This document shows, piece by piece, positions 17,701 through 26,589 of a DNA stretch of 64,000 nucleotides. The DNA comes from Jejubacter calystegiae. GTDB lineage: Bacteria; Pseudomonadota; Gammaproteobacteria; Enterobacterales; Enterobacteriaceae. The stretch's first letter is position 1; each line of letters opens with the position of its first letter. Where the stretch lies: positions 4,092,001-4,156,000 of the forward strand of contig NZ_CP040428.1 in the NCBI RefSeq assembly GCF_005671395.1, given 5' to 3'. The notes under the pieces were generated by a model. That model was not told the origin of the DNA and searched no databases. It worked only from the letters and a program-made list of their open reading frames with translations. Both the position numbers and the translations under genes were made by a program.

Positions 17701-18894
17701 ATGACAACGCTATTAAACCCTTATTTTGGTGAGTTCGGCGGCATGTATGTGCCGCAAATCCTGATGCCCGCCCTGCGTCAGCTGGAAGAAGCCTTCGTCA
17801 GCGCTCGTCAGGATCCCGAGTTTCAGGCCCAGTTCACCGACCTGCTGAAAAACTATGCCGGTCGCCCGACGGCGTTAACCAAATGCCGCAACCTGACCGC
17901 CGGTACCCGTACCACCCTCTACCTGAAGCGTGAAGATCTGCTGCACGGCGGCGCCCACAAAACTAACCAGGTTCTGGGTCAGGCGCTACTGGCGAAGCGG
18001 ATGGGCAAGACTGAGATCATCGCCGAAACCGGTGCGGGTCAGCATGGCGTGGCTTCAGCGCTGGCCAGTGCCCTGCTGGGCCTGAAGTGCCGTGTTTATA
18101 TGGGCGCTAAGGATGTAGAGCGTCAGTCGCCCAACGTTTTCCGTATGCGGCTGATGGGGGCCGAGGTCATTCCGGTGCACAGCGGTTCCGCCACCCTGAA
18201 AGACGCCTGTAACGAGGCGCTGCGCGACTGGTCCGGCAACTATGAAAACGCCCACTATATGCTGGGCACCGCGGCGGGTCCGCACCCTTTCCCGACCATC
18301 GTGCGTGAATTTCAGCGGATGATCGGCGAAGAGACCAAAGCGCAGCTTCAGGAACAGGAAGGACGCCTGCCGGACGCGGTTATCGCCTGCGTTGGCGGTG
18401 GCTCCAATGCCATCGGTATGTTCGCCGACTTTATTGATGATGAGAGCGTACAGCTTATTGGCGTTGAGCCTGGTGGTCACGGTATTGAAACCGGCGAGCA
18501 CGGCGCCCCTCTGAAGCACGGACGGGTCGGCATCTATTTCGGCATGAAGGCGCCGATGATGCAGACTGCAGACGGTCAGATTGAGGAGTCTTACTCCATT
18601 TCTGCCGGACTCGATTTTCCCTCGGTGGGTCCGCAGCATGCGTACCTTAACAGCACCGGCCGGGCGGATTATGTCTCCATTACCGACGACGAAGCGCTGG
18701 ATGCTTTCCAGATCCTGTGTCGTCAGGAGGGGATACTGCCAGCGCTGGAGTCTTCCCACGCTCTGGCTCACGCGCTGAAAATCATGCGCGAAGATCCAGA
18801 AAAAGAGCAGTTGCTGGTGGTTAACCTTTCCGGCCGCGGCGATAAAGATATTTTCACGGTTCACGACATTCTGAAAGCACGGGGGGAGATCTGA
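17701..18894 (+). CDS. trpB: Tryptophan synthase beta chain
   Basis: A 397-residue PLP enzyme that joins indole with serine. PLP-binding Lys87 is in HGGAHKTNQ, and the phosphate-binding loop [12 protein letters not shown] and the ETGAGQHG motif are intact. Length equals E. coli TrpB. It begins 11 bases after trpC behind an AAGGAAG site, and its stop overlaps the trpA start (TGATG), as expected for subunits made in equal amounts. Confidence 0.98.
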   Translation: MTTLLNPYFGEFGGMYVPQILMPALRQLEEAFVSARQDPEFQAQFTDLLKNYAGRPTALTKCRNLTAGTRTTLYLKREDLLHGGAHKTNQVLGQALLAKRMGKTEIIAETGAGQHGVASALASALLGLKCRVYMGAKDVERQSPNVFRMRLMGAEVIPVHSGSATLKDACNEALRDWSGNYENAHYMLGTAAGPHPFPTIVREFQRMIGEETKAQLQEQEGRLPDAVIACVGGGSNAIGMFADFIDDESVQLIGVEPGGHGIETGEHGAPLKHGRVGIYFGMKAPMMQTADGQIEESYSISAGLDFPSVGPQHAYLNSTGRADYVSITDDEALDAFQILCRQEGILPALESSHALAHALKIMREDPEKEQLLVVNLSGRGDKDIFTVHDILKARGEI

Positions 18895-19703
18895 TGGAAC
18901 GCTACGAGCAGCTTTTTAAACAGCTGGATGCCCGAAAGGAAGGCGCCTTTGTTCCCTTCGTAACCCTGGGCGATCCTTCCCCGGAACAGTCGCTGAAAAT
19001 CATCGACGCGCTAATTGAAGGCGGCGCCGATGCCCTGGAGCTGGGGATTCCGTTCTCGGATCCTTTGGCGGACGGCCCGACCATTCAGAATGCGACTCTG
19101 CGCGCTTTCGCAGCGGGTACGACGCCGGATCAATGCTTCGAAATGCTGGCGGCGATTCGCCACAAATACCCTGACATCCCTATTGGCCTGCTGATGTATG
19201 CCAATCTGGTGTGGAACCCGGGCATCGACGCCTTCTATGCGCGCTGTGCCGAAGTGGGAGTCGATTCCGTTCTGGTAGCCGATGTGCCCATTGAAGAGTC
19301 CGCGCCGTTCCGTGAAGCGGCAATGCGTTACGAAGTGGCGCCGATCTTTATCTGCCCGCCCAATGCTGATGATGAACTGCTGCGCCAGCTGGCGTCGTTC
19401 GGGCGCGGCTATACCTATCTGCTGTCGCGCGCCGGGGTGACTGGTGCCGAGAATCGCGCCAGCGTGCCGTTGACGCACCTGGTGAACAAGCTGAAGGAGT
19501 ATCACGCCGCACCGCCGTTACAGGGTTTCGGGATTTCCGAACCTTCCCAGGTGAAGGATGCGCTCGATGCCGGCGCAGCCGGGGCCATTTCCGGCTCCGC
19601 GGTGGTGAAAATTATCGAGCGCAACCTGGAGCAGCCGCAGCAGATGCTGAGTGAGCTGACCCACTTTGCCCGCGAAATGAAAGCGGCCACCCAGGGCCGC
19701 TAA
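18894..19703 (+). CDS. trpA: Tryptophan synthase alpha chain
   Basis: A 269-residue TIM barrel that splits indole-3-glycerol phosphate and channels indole to TrpB. Catalytic Glu49 ([11 protein letters not shown]) and Asp60 (LADGPT) are at their E. coli positions. It is the last gene of the operon, coupled to trpB by a one-base overlap and followed by the trp terminator. Confidence 0.98.
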   Translation: MERYEQLFKQLDARKEGAFVPFVTLGDPSPEQSLKIIDALIEGGADALELGIPFSDPLADGPTIQNATLRAFAAGTTPDQCFEMLAAIRHKYPDIPIGLLMYANLVWNPGIDAFYARCAEVGVDSVLVADVPIEESAPFREAAMRYEVAPIFICPPNADDELLRQLASFGRGYTYLLSRAGVTGAENRASVPLTHLVNKLKEYHAAPPLQGFGISEPSQVKDALDAGAAGAISGSAVVKIIERNLEQPQQMLSELTHFAREMKAATQGR

Positions 19704-19710
19704 TCCCGAA

Positions 19711-19735
19711 GGGCGCCCATCACGGCGCCCTTTTT
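19711..19735 (+). terminator. trp operon terminator
   Basis: The stem GGGCGCC-CATCAC-GGCGCCC and five T residues lie eight bases past trpA. It also separates trpA from the convergent regulator gene. Confidence 0.9.
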
Positions 19736-19741
19736 GCCCGG

Positions 19742-20215
19742 TTATTCCGGTAGCCGCTTTATCGGCCAGGCGACAAAGGGTTTGATCTCCTTAAGGACGA
19801 ACATACTCTGCATCTCTTTAATGCCCGGCAGCCGACGAACCACCGACATCGCGAAATCGGCATAGCTATCAAGGTCTGGCGCCACCACCTGAAGCAAAAA
19901 ATCGGCATCGGCGCCGATACTGTAGCAGGCCACCACATCCTCCAGCGCCATCACCTGTTCCTCGAATTTTCTTGCTTCCACTTCGCTATGGCTGTCAATC
20001 GCCACGCGCACAAAGACCATCACCCCCAGTCCCAGCTTCCGGCGATTCAGTACTGCCCGGTAGCCCTGAATCACCTCATCTTCTTCAAGCTTACGCACTT
20101 TACGCCAGCAGGGAGACGCAGACATACCTGCTTTATCCGCCAGCTCCTGATTAGTCACCCTCGCATCATCCTGTAGCAGCCTGAGAATCTTTATTTCTGT
20201 CGAACTGAGCGCCAT
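19742..20215 (-). CDS. Lrp/AsnC-family transcriptional regulator
   Basis: A 157-residue feast/famine regulator. An N-terminal helix-turn-helix (residues about 4-55, with NQELADKAGMSASPCWRKVRKL) is followed by the RAM ligand-binding domain (about 65-150, with VVACYSIGADADFLLQVV). It is distinct from global Lrp, whose recognition segment reads differently. It is divergent from the DUF2000 gene with 147 bases between starts. Such regulators commonly control the adjacent divergent gene, so that gene is the likely target (inference). It is not part of the E. coli gene order here. Confidence 0.9.
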   Translation of the reverse strand: MALSSTEIKILRLLQDDARVTNQELADKAGMSASPCWRKVRKLEEDEVIQGYRAVLNRRKLGLGVMVFVRVAIDSHSEVEARKFEEQVMALEDVVACYSIGADADFLLQVVAPDLDSYADFAMSVVRRLPGIKEMQSMFVLKEIKPFVAWPIKRLPE

Positions 20216-20362
20216 AGAAGGAAATTCCTTTCTTTATTTTAATTTTATTGGGCTATTTTTTCCGTAATCGGCCTTTTTATCAAGTCAATCAGACAGCAAA
20301 TACCCGACGCGCTGATGCATACTGGTTCTCAGGATCAACGGGTTATCGCAGAGAGGATAAAA

Positions 20363-20785
20363 ATGAAATTTGATGCCAGCCAACATCGCTGCACCATCGT
20401 GATTGATAGCAATCTGCCCGCGGGGCTCGCCATTAATGCCGCCAGCGTCATTGGCATCAGTTTTGGTCGTACGGTAGAAAACCTGGTCGGCCCGGATATG
20501 CAAAGCGTCGATAGCGTTAATTATCCGGGCGTGATCTACAGCCCGCTGCCGGTGCTGTTGGCTTCCGGGGAATACCTGCATACGCTGCAGAACGCCGCGC
20601 AGCAGGATGCAGAGATTTATGCCATGCCCTTTAGCGCACTGGCGCAATCATGCCGCAGTTATGAGGAATATGGCGAGCGTATTGCGACGGTCACCAGTCC
20701 CCATATTGAACTGGTGGCCATTGGGCTTATCGGCCCGCGCAAAAAAATCACCAAACTGACCGGGAATTTAGCGCTCTATAAATAA
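20363..20785 (+). CDS. DUF2000-family protein
   Basis: A 140-residue cytosolic protein that resembles the DUF2000 family (PTH2-like fold), with LPAGLAINAASVIGISFG at the N-terminus and HIELVAIGLIGPRKKITKLT at the C-terminus. No enzymatic role is established for this family. The ATG at 20363 follows GAGAGGAT; the frame is open to 20315 but lacks a second ribosome binding site. It is divergent from the Lrp-type regulator, which probably controls it. Confidence 0.82.
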   Translation: MKFDASQHRCTIVIDSNLPAGLAINAASVIGISFGRTVENLVGPDMQSVDSVNYPGVIYSPLPVLLASGEYLHTLQNAAQQDAEIYAMPFSALAQSCRSYEEYGERIATVTSPHIELVAIGLIGPRKKITKLTGNLALYK

Positions 20786-20788
20786 TCG

Positions 20789-20815
20789 AAGAGGGCGCCC
20801 GATGGGCGCCCTCTT
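20789..20815. terminator. Bidirectional terminator hairpin
   Basis: A perfect 12-bp stem, AAGAGGGCGCCC-GAT-GGGCGCCCTCTT, sits between the convergent DUF2000 gene and the small gene at 20818-21045. It probably ends both. Confidence 0.85.
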
Positions 20816-20817
20816 CG

Positions 20818-21045
20818 TTACGGCTGTTCCGGCCCTTCCAGCGCCGCCTGAATGGCATCCGCCAGCTCGCCGATTTTATCCCTGGTATACTCGATATCCT
20901 TACTCAGTTTGTCGCGTCCGGCATAAGCGTTAGGCGCCGCCACCGACGCCTTAATAATCTCCAGCGCCGCCGCCACTGCCAGAACCCGTCTCCGGGTTTT
21001 ATCTTCCTCGCTAACGCCAATAAGCGGATAATCTTCCAGCATCAT
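20818..21045 (-). CDS. Small hypothetical protein
   Basis: A 75-residue protein that I do not recognise. It has no signal peptide, is rich in Ala and charged residues and is probably helical throughout (RRRVLAVAAALEIIKAS, later DKIGELADAIQAALEG). An MMLEDYPLIG start follows a clear CAGGAGAG ribosome binding site, and the downstream hairpin is positioned to end it, so it is likely a real gene. The closing ALEGPEQP tail is proline-containing and may be unstructured. It is an orphan between two other accessory genes. Confidence 0.65.
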   Translation of the reverse strand: MMLEDYPLIGVSEEDKTRRRVLAVAAALEIIKASVAAPNAYAGRDKLSKDIEYTRDKIGELADAIQAALEGPEQP

Positions 21046-21153
21046 CGCTCTCCTGATGAACTATGCCTGACTGACCCAGCCCGATAGTTAAATTTTTGTG
21101 ATAAATTAACGCGTTTCACTATTACGTTAACACAGAATATCCAGGAATCAGCC

Positions 21154-21522
21154 ATGAAGATAATCGTACTGCTCAGCCTGCTGACGCTGTTCCTCTCTCC
21201 CGCCTTTGCCGCCACCGCCGTCAAACTGGCCTGCTCTTTGCGCAAGAATGTGATTGTCTCGTCGTTTAACTACGGCCTGACCACCATGAAATGGGGCAAA
21301 CACTTTCAGGTTGCCGCAGGCAGTAAAAAGACCCATACCGATTCGGGAACGCCGTTTCGCATTACCAGTTTCCGTAATGGTGACGACCTGGTCTATTTTC
21401 CGGGCAGCGACAGCTATCTGTTTTTCTATGCCGGAGGAACCATTCCCGACCGCTGTTCAGTACTGGAAACCTTCTCGTACCCCGTAACGCCACTCAACCG
21501 CTATAAAAAGCCGCTCTCCTGA
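21154..21522 (+). CDS. Hypothetical periplasmic protein
   Basis: A 122-residue protein with a strong signal peptide (MKIIVLLSLLTLFLSPAFA, predicted cleavage after residue 19). The mature part of about 103 residues has two cysteines (LACSL and DRCSV) that could form a disulphide. I cannot assign a family. The ATG follows CCAGGA at 21141-21146. An intrinsic terminator about 130 bases downstream may end its transcript. It is divergent from the small gene at 20818-21045. Confidence 0.7.
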   Translation: MKIIVLLSLLTLFLSPAFAATAVKLACSLRKNVIVSSFNYGLTTMKWGKHFQVAAGSKKTHTDSGTPFRITSFRNGDDLVYFPGSDSYLFFYAGGTIPDRCSVLETFSYPVTPLNRYKKPLS

Positions 21523-21648
21523 AACGTATTTTTAAGCTGTGCTAACCTCAGACGTAAGTGGGATAAGCGTGCGACCCGCAATATAATTCCATAGCTGGTT
21601 ATGTACCCACCAGTGATTATCCTGATGCAAACTGTACTTCCTTTTCTC

Positions 21649-21676
21649 CCCCTCAGTGTCTGAGGGGATTTTTTTA
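21649..21676 (+). terminator. Intrinsic terminator
   Basis: The stem CCCCTCAG-TGT-CTGAGGGG is followed by ATTTTTTT. It probably ends the transcript of the upstream periplasmic-protein gene, 127 bases beyond its stop. Confidence 0.85.
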
Positions 21677-21689
21677 GCCTCTATATCCT

Positions 21690-21889
21690 GCTTAATCTGA
21701 CATTAAGGGACAGGCTATGGACTCAAATTCTGGTGTCGGTATGATGCATCCCGGTGCGGTTTGCCAGGCCGCATCAGGCAAAAAATGGCACTATCGACCA
21801 CACCGCACAGGGGTCGTGTGGTTGATAACACTAAGATTGTCTTCATTGTTTAATTTTGGGCTCCAGGGAATGACTGGGGCCCTTTTTTT
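21690..21889 (+). ncRNA. Candidate small RNA with intrinsic terminator
   Basis: A plus-strand interval ends in a strong terminator: GGGCTCCAG pairs with CTGGGGCCC at 21858-21882, followed by seven T residues, but no plausible coding gene lies upstream. Internal pairing potential is visible (GACCACAC with GTGTGGTT, about 21797-21825). The 5' end is not defined and no good promoter was found, so the bounds are approximate. Confidence 0.35.
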
Positions 21890-21989
21890 AATTCTGATTT
21901 AAAAGAGCCACGCCTTCCTGTTCGGGAATTAAGGATAGCGGGTTAAGTGAGCGCAGATTATCGATAAATCGCAACCCGGCTGTGCCAGA

Positions 21990-22020
21990 TAAAAAAACAG
22001 GCCAAAAAATGGCCCGTTTT
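21990..22020 (-). terminator. ompW terminator
   Basis: Read on the minus strand, GGGCCA and TGGCC(T) pair across a short T-rich loop and are followed by a run of seven T residues, 20 bases past the ompW stop. Confidence 0.7.
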
Positions 22021-22041
22021 TCAGTAAATGAGATAACAGAC

Positions 22042-22674
22042 TTAAAAGCGATAGCCCGCAGAGAACATAAATACCCACGGATCCAGACTGGTATCTATGT
22101 TCTGCTTCTGGCCACCTGCCTTAAATCGAACCTCGGTATCGATATCCATATACCAGACCGACATATTAAGCAGCCAGTCGCGGTTGATCATATAGTCCAG
22201 CCCCACCTGACCCGCCACGCCCCAGGAATCTTTCAGGCTGAGATCGCTAAGCCCTGCCTCTTTTCCAGTTTTATTAAAGCCTTCGTCAAAGAAGGTGGTG
22301 TAGTTAATACCCACCCCGACATAAGGACGGAATTTGCTGGAAGAGTCACCAAAGTACCACTGAGCCATCAGGGTCGGCGGCAGATGATGTACCGTTGCGA
22401 TATCGCCAGTCGGCCCCAGACCCACCTTATGACGGAACGGCGTGGCGGCCAGCAGTTCGATACCGATATTATCGGTCGCCATATACGTAAAGGTTAACCC
22501 CAACTGGGTATTATTGTTGACGTTAAACCCCCCCATTCCCAATACATTATCCGAACTTTCGCTGGGACGGACCGTTGCGCTACCGGCTCGCAGGAAAAAC
22601 TCCCCTGCTTCATGAGCCGAGGCGACGCCGGACAGACAGCTAAACGCCAGAAGTGCCACTGCAAACTTTTTCAT
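22042..22674 (-). CDS. ompW: Outer membrane protein OmpW
   Basis: A 210-residue, eight-stranded outer-membrane barrel with a hydrophobic internal channel, implicated in uptake of small hydrophobic molecules and in stress responses. The signal peptide is MKKFAVALLAFSCLSGVASA (cleavage after residue 20), and the mature start HEAGEFFLRAGSATVRP is family-typical. The protein ends FSAGYRF with the C-terminal Phe assembly signal. Length is close to E. coli OmpW (212). In E. coli ompW is FNR-dependent; a TTGAT half-site at 22826-22830 is the only trace I see. Confidence 0.96.
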   Translation of the reverse strand: MKKFAVALLAFSCLSGVASAHEAGEFFLRAGSATVRPSESSDNVLGMGGFNVNNNTQLGLTFTYMATDNIGIELLAATPFRHKVGLGPTGDIATVHHLPPTLMAQWYFGDSSSKFRPYVGVGINYTTFFDEGFNKTGKEAGLSDLSLKDSWGVAGQVGLDYMINRDWLLNMSVWYMDIDTEVRFKAGGQKQNIDTSLDPWVFMFSAGYRF

Positions 22675-22970
22675 AATCCCTTTCCCTATTATCTTTTTGG
22701 TCTTAGCACTGCTGAATATACCTGGTAAGAAGTATGTAGGGATCCGTCCTGCGTCACATTTAATTAGCTATTTTAACATTCAATGATCCAGATTAATTTT
22801 TCTGTTCTATTACGAATGATTATATTTGATCTGATACCAAATTTTACGATTTTCCTGATATTGCATTCGCGCAAAAAAGTGATCTCATCCTATTGCAGCC
22901 TGACACAGCTGCGATTATGTTAATCCTCTTGGTAACCTTAATTAATCATACGTTCACTTGCCGGTGCAAA

Positions 22971-23378
22971 ATGAGCGGAATTAACCCCTGTATAACATGT
23001 GGCGCCTGCTGCGCTTACTTTCGTGTTTCCTTCTACTGGGCCGAAGCCGATGATGGCGGCGGCGTGGTTCCGTCTGCGCTAACCGAACAGGTCACTCCCC
23101 TGCTACGAGCCATGCGCGGCACTAATCAGAAATCACCGCGCTGCGTAGCGCTGGCGGGCACCCCAGGGGGCGCCACGCGCTGCACTATCTATTCCCAACG
23201 CCCTTCGCCCTGTCGCGAATTTGCCTGCTCCGGCGAAGGGGATCAGGTGAATGAAGCCTGCGATCGCGCCCGGGCCCGCTACGGGCTACCGCCGCTAAAA
23301 TGCCATCCCCTTGTAACCGAAGGTGCCAGAGAGCCGTCAACCAGGGTACAATTGGCCGTTGATAAATACCGGCCATAA
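22971..23378 (+). CDS. YkgJ-type cysteine-cluster protein
   Basis: A 135-residue protein of the YkgJ/UPF0153 CxxCxxCC group, thought to bind zinc or an iron-sulphur cluster. The N-terminal cluster [19 protein letters not shown] is diagnostic; [24 protein letters not shown] and a late Cys (KCHPL) supply further ligands. The ATG at 22971 aligns with the family start; the frame is open to 22893 through AT-rich promoter-like sequence. It precedes yciC by 14 bases and may be co-transcribed with it. The closest E. coli relative, ykgJ, lies elsewhere. Its function is not known. Confidence 0.87.
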   Translation: MSGINPCITCGACCAYFRVSFYWAEADDGGGVVPSALTEQVTPLLRAMRGTNQKSPRCVALAGTPGGATRCTIYSQRPSPCREFACSGEGDQVNEACDRARARYGLPPLKCHPLVTEGAREPSTRVQLAVDKYRP

Positions 23379-23392
23379 CCCAAGGAGTGTGC

Positions 23393-24136
23393 ATGTCTAT
23401 CACGGCAAATGCGGTTTACCGTGACACGGGAAATTTCTTCCGTAATCAGTTCATTACCATTTTGCTGATTGCGTTGCTTTGTACCTTTATCTCTATTGTG
23501 TTTGGCCACGTCTTCTCACCCGCAGAGGACCAGGTTGCGATCCTCAATAGCGTGGAGAATATGGAAGGAAGTACCGGGCTTTACGATCTGGTGCAGAATA
23601 TGACGCCAGAACAGCAGCAGGTTTTGCTGCGCCTGTCCGCCGCCTCCACCTTTGCTATGCTGATCGGCAACACTCTGCTGGTCGGCGGCATGATGGCGCT
23701 GATTCAGTTGGTCTCTGCCGGTCAACGCCTGAGCGCGCTGCGCGCCATTGGCGCCTCTGCCCCCATGCTGCCGAAACTGTTTATTCTGCTGTTTCTGACC
23801 ACCTTCCTGGTGCAGATGGGGATGATGCTGATTATCGTACCCGGCGTGCTACTGGCTATCGTGCTGGCGCTGGCGCCAATTATGCTGGCCCAGGATAAGT
23901 CAGGCATCTTCCAGTCCATGCGTAACAGCATGCGCCTTGGCTGGGCCAATATGCGTCTGGTGGCACCCGCCGTGCTCGGCTGGCTGCTGGCAAAGGTGAT
24001 TCTGATGATCGTGGCCTCTTCCTTTGCTGCCGTAACACCAACGGTAGCCTCCATCATACTTAACACGCTCAGCAATTTGATTACCGCGGCGATGATTGTC
24101 TATCTCTATCGCCTGTATATGCTGCTGCGCCAGTAA
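23393..24136 (+). CDS. yciC: YciC, inner-membrane protein (UPF0259)
   Basis: A 247-residue polytopic membrane protein of the UPF0259 family with about six hydrophobic segments (first at about 20-40, then [26 protein letters not shown] and others). The start [20 protein letters not shown] matches the E. coli protein. The ATG at 23393 sits behind AAGGAG (23382-23387); an in-frame ATG two codons earlier is less well placed. It is the first gene of a yciC-yciB pair. Its function is not known; E. coli work links the family to envelope maintenance. Confidence 0.94.
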   Translation: MSITANAVYRDTGNFFRNQFITILLIALLCTFISIVFGHVFSPAEDQVAILNSVENMEGSTGLYDLVQNMTPEQQQVLLRLSAASTFAMLIGNTLLVGGMMALIQLVSAGQRLSALRAIGASAPMLPKLFILLFLTTFLVQMGMMLIIVPGVLLAIVLALAPIMLAQDKSGIFQSMRNSMRLGWANMRLVAPAVLGWLLAKVILMIVASSFAAVTPTVASIILNTLSNLITAAMIVYLYRLYMLLRQ

Positions 24137-24142
24137 TGAACC

Positions 24143-24169
24143 TGGGGCGCCGGGGCAGATCCGCGGCGC
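24143..24169 (+). other. Hairpin in the yciC-yciB spacer
   Basis: A GGGCGCC/GGCGCCC stem with a 13-base loop lies in the 52-base gap between yciC and yciB. It has no T run, so it is more likely a messenger-stabilising or processing hairpin than a terminator. Confidence 0.6.
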
Positions 24170-24188
24170 CCACAATGTGGAACCGACT

Positions 24189-24725
24189 ATGAAGCAGTTG
24201 CTCGACTTTTTACCTCTGATCGTCTTTTTTGCCTTTTATAAGCTGTACGACATCTTCGTGGCCACCGGTGCCCTGATTATCGCCACCGCGCTGGCGTTAA
24301 TCTTCACCTGGTACAAATACCGTAAGGTCGAGAAGATGACCCTGGTGACCTTTGTACTGGTAGCGGTCTTCGGCGGCCTGACGCTGTTCTTTCACAGCGA
24401 TGAGTTTATTAAGTGGAAAGTCACCGCTATCTACGGCCTGTTCGCCGCTGCGCTGCTGATTGGTCAGTGGGTCATGAAAAAGAACCTGATCAAAACCATG
24501 CTTGGTAAAGAGATTACGCTGCCGGACAGCGTCTGGTCGCGGCTGAATCTGGCCTGGGCGCTATTCTTTATCATCTGCGGGCTGGCGAATATCTATGTTG
24601 CCTTCTGGCTACCTCAGAACGTCTGGGTCAACTTCAAGGTCTTTGGCCTGACGGCTCTGACGCTGGTCTTTACGCTTCTGAGCGGCGTTTACATGTATCG
24701 CCATATGGCGCCAGAGCAAAAATAA
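24189..24725 (+). CDS. yciB: YciB, inner-membrane septation/envelope protein
   Basis: A 178-residue protein with five predicted membrane segments, beginning [21 protein letters not shown], and containing the conserved [10 protein letters not shown] loop. It is called intracellular septation protein A in older annotation; the E. coli protein interacts with division and elongation factors and affects envelope homeostasis. The ATG at 24189 fits the family length, although the frame is open to 24096 within yciC. A terminator follows within ten bases. Confidence 0.95.
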   Translation: MKQLLDFLPLIVFFAFYKLYDIFVATGALIIATALALIFTWYKYRKVEKMTLVTFVLVAVFGGLTLFFHSDEFIKWKVTAIYGLFAAALLIGQWVMKKNLIKTMLGKEITLPDSVWSRLNLAWALFFIICGLANIYVAFWLPQNVWVNFKVFGLTALTLVFTLLSGVYMYRHMAPEQK

Positions 24726-24731
24726 CCACTC

Positions 24732-24756
24732 ACGCCGGCCCCTGAGCCGGCGTTTT
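24732..24756 (+). terminator. yciCB terminator
   Basis: The stem ACGCCGGC-CCCTGA-GCCGGCGT is followed by TTTT, seven bases after the yciB stop. Confidence 0.85.
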
Positions 24757-24854
24757 ATTATCCCTTCGCTGGCCGCACACAGAACCCCTGCCACCATCGC
24801 GACATCTGGTATAATCGGCCACGATTTTTAGACCGATGTATCAGGAACACAGCA

Positions 24855-25265
24855 ATGACAACACAAGAAAACGAAGCCGTTCTGGGCGATCTGGTGCTGC
24901 GCACCCTGGCAATGCCCGCCGATACCAATGCCAATGGCGATATTTTTGGCGGCTGGCTGATGTCGCAGATGGATATGGGCGGCGCCATTCTGGCCAAAGA
25001 AGAGGCCCTGGGCCGCGTGGTTACCGTACGGGTTGACGGCATGACTTTTCTTAATCCGGTAGCCGTAGGCGATGTTGTCTGCTGCTATGCAAGCGTCGTG
25101 AAGCGCGGTAATACCTCTATTACCATTCACGTAGAAGTCTGGGTAAAGAAGGTTTCTTCTTCGCCGGTGGGACAGCGCTGCAAGGCCACCGAAGCCAATT
25201 TTATCTACGTGGCAGTCGACGATAACGGCCGTCCACGTCCTCTGCCTCGCCCCGATCAGGCGTAA
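24855..25265 (+). CDS. yciA: Acyl-CoA thioesterase YciA
   Basis: A 136-residue hot-dog thioesterase that hydrolyses a broad range of acyl-CoAs. The catalytic segment ADTNANGDIFGGWLMSQMD (residues 22-40) holds the Asn and Asp used by the family. It has its own promoter region (TATAAT near 24809) and ends at a strong bidirectional terminator shared with tonB. It is cytosolic, with no signal sequence. Confidence 0.95.
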   Translation: MTTQENEAVLGDLVLRTLAMPADTNANGDIFGGWLMSQMDMGGAILAKEEALGRVVTVRVDGMTFLNPVAVGDVVCCYASVVKRGNTSITIHVEVWVKKVSSSPVGQRCKATEANFIYVAVDDNGRPRPLPRPDQA

Positions 25266-25270
25266 AAAAA

Positions 25271-25302
25271 GCCCGCAGGACAACATCCTGCGGGCTTTTT
25301 TT
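25271..25302. terminator. Bidirectional terminator between yciA and tonB
   Basis: A 10-bp stem, GCCCGCAGGA-CAACA-TCCTGCGGGC, is flanked by seven A residues on the left and seven T residues on the right, so it can stop transcription from both directions. Confidence 0.95.
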
Positions 25303-25316
25303 CTCGCGGATTCAGT

Positions 25317-26054
25317 TTACTGCACCGATGCCCCGCCGTTAATCCGGAATACGATATTGACAATCAGACCGGTTCCGGGTTTGCCCGGCTCATAGCGCCA
25401 TTTGCGCATCGCCTGCTTCACTTCGCGGTCAAACATATTGGCCGGTTTTGCCGACAGTATGGAGATATTGTCGACCCGCCCGCTGCTGTCTACGTCAAAT
25501 TTCACCCTGACCTGCCCTTCCATACGCAGTGCGTAAGCCCGTGACGGGTACTGGGGTTGATTACGGCTCACGGCCCGCGGACCGCTCGGCGCCGCAGGCG
25601 CTGCCGGGCTATTGTTACTACTGCGTGCGGTGCTGGTACTGCTGGCAGGCCGTGCGGGCTTATCGCTGTCGAACGGCGAGGCCGGACGCGACTCGGGTTT
25701 AACCTCGCGCTTCGGCTTCTCTTCCACCTTATGTACCGGCTTTGGTTTGGGTTTGGGTTTCGGCTTGGGCTTATGGATCACCACCGGCGCCTCTTTCGGC
25801 GGTTCGGGAACCGGCTCCGGCTCAACCACCGGTTCGGGTTCAACAACCGGTTCCGGCTCTGCGGCGGGGGGCGGCGCTGGCGGCTCAAGCGCTTCAGGCG
25901 CCACCATAGAGACGCTAATCGCCTGCTGTGAAGGGGCTGGCAGTTGCACTGTCTGATTTACCGAGGTGTAAAGCAGCCCCGCCACTACGGCCCCGTGCAG
26001 CACAACAGAAAGTAGCGTTGGCCACGGAAAACGGCGGGGAGTATCGAGGGTCAT
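25317..26054 (-). CDS. tonB: Energy-transducing protein TonB
   Basis: A 245-residue periplasm-spanning protein that passes proton-motive force from ExbB-ExbD to TonB-dependent outer-membrane transporters. The N-terminal anchor carries Ser16 and His20 (LLSVVLHGAVVAG), which are essential in E. coli TonB. A Pro-rich rod follows, with a repeated VVEPEP unit and then a Lys-Pro alternation. The C-terminal domain (GQVRVKFDVDSSGRVDNI, MRKWRYEPGKPG) contacts the TonB box. The ATG at 26054 matches E. coli; an ATG three codons upstream (26063) is also possible. A Fur-like AT-rich site lies at about 26104-26125. Confidence 0.96.
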   Translation of the reverse strand: MTLDTPRRFPWPTLLSVVLHGAVVAGLLYTSVNQTVQLPAPSQQAISVSMVAPEALEPPAPPPAAEPEPVVEPEPVVEPEPVPEPPKEAPVVIHKPKPKPKPKPKPVHKVEEKPKREVKPESRPASPFDSDKPARPASSTSTARSSNNSPAAPAAPSGPRAVSRNQPQYPSRAYALRMEGQVRVKFDVDSSGRVDNISILSAKPANMFDREVKQAMRKWRYEPGKPGTGLIVNIVFRINGGASVQ

Positions 26055-26103
26055 TGCAGTCATAGCGGTCCCGGTAACGTAATAAGGCGTCAATTTTAAA
26101 TGC

Positions 26104-26125
26104 AAATAGCAATCATATTCAATAA
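26104..26125. promoter_or_regulatory. Possible Fur box upstream of tonB
   Basis: The AT-rich stretch AAATAGCAATCATATTCAAT partly matches the Fur consensus (GATAAT hexamers) and lies about 50-70 bases before the tonB start, where E. coli tonB is iron-repressed. The match is imperfect. Confidence 0.45.
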
Positions 26126-26277
26126 CGAGCGACAATTTGTCTGACCCATTCAGCTTGTTTGCTGCTTTTTACCCCATAAAATGTGCGGCTTATCAAGGCC
26201 TGTCATCTTTCCGTTGCGTCATCCGACGCTTTCAAATAACGTGAACAGCGATTGATCCAAACTCAAGGAGTTTTACC

Positions 26278-26574
26278 GTGCTGTATGTGATTTATGCAGA
26301 AGATGTCGCCGATTCCCTGGAGAAGCGTATGGCCGTGCGCCCTGCGCACCTGGCCCGTCTGCAGCTTCTGCATGACGAAGGCCGACTGGTAACCGCCGGT
26401 CCAATGCCTGCCGTCGACAGTAACGAACCCGGCGCCGCCGGTTTCACAGGTTCAACGGTTATCGCTGAATTCGAATCCCTGGAAGAGGCGCAGTCCTGGG
26501 CCCAGGACGATCCCTTTGTCGCTGCGGGGGTCTATCAGAAAGTCACGGTAAAGCCTTACAGACGCACCTTCTGA
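26278..26574 (+). CDS. yciI: YciI family protein
   Basis: A 98-residue protein of the YciI/ferredoxin-like fold. The N-terminal [18 protein letters not shown] and the central [20 protein letters not shown] match the E. coli protein, including a conserved His and Asp proposed as active-site residues. It starts at GTG (26278) with AAGGAG at 26265-26270. Its enzymatic role is not known in this group. A terminator follows, then a convergent candidate small RNA. In E. coli kch lies next to it; kch is absent here. Confidence 0.94.
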   Translation: MLYVIYAEDVADSLEKRMAVRPAHLARLQLLHDEGRLVTAGPMPAVDSNEPGAAGFTGSTVIAEFESLEEAQSWAQDDPFVAAGVYQKVTVKPYRRTF

Positions 26575-26589
26575 TTCAACCGCGACCAG

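Larger units (their letters stand above)
21523..22041. other. Intergenic region with terminators but no convincing gene
   Basis: These 519 bases lie between the small periplasmic protein gene and ompW. They contain two good plus-strand terminators (21649-21676 and 21858-21889) and the ompW terminator near 21990-22020. The only open frame, 61 codons at 21717-21902, contains the second terminator and has no ribosome binding site. A non-coding transcript ending near 21889 is therefore more likely than a protein. In E. coli the yciGFE genes lie near here; none is present. Confidence 0.55.

Noticed and set aside
21717-21902. A 61-codon open frame between the periplasmic protein gene and ompW
   Set aside because: An intrinsic terminator lies within it and it has no ribosome binding site.
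22826-22839. Possible FNR site upstream of ompW
   Set aside because: Only the TTGAT half matches; the second half has several mismatches, so it is not listed as a site although FNR control of ompW is known in E. coli.
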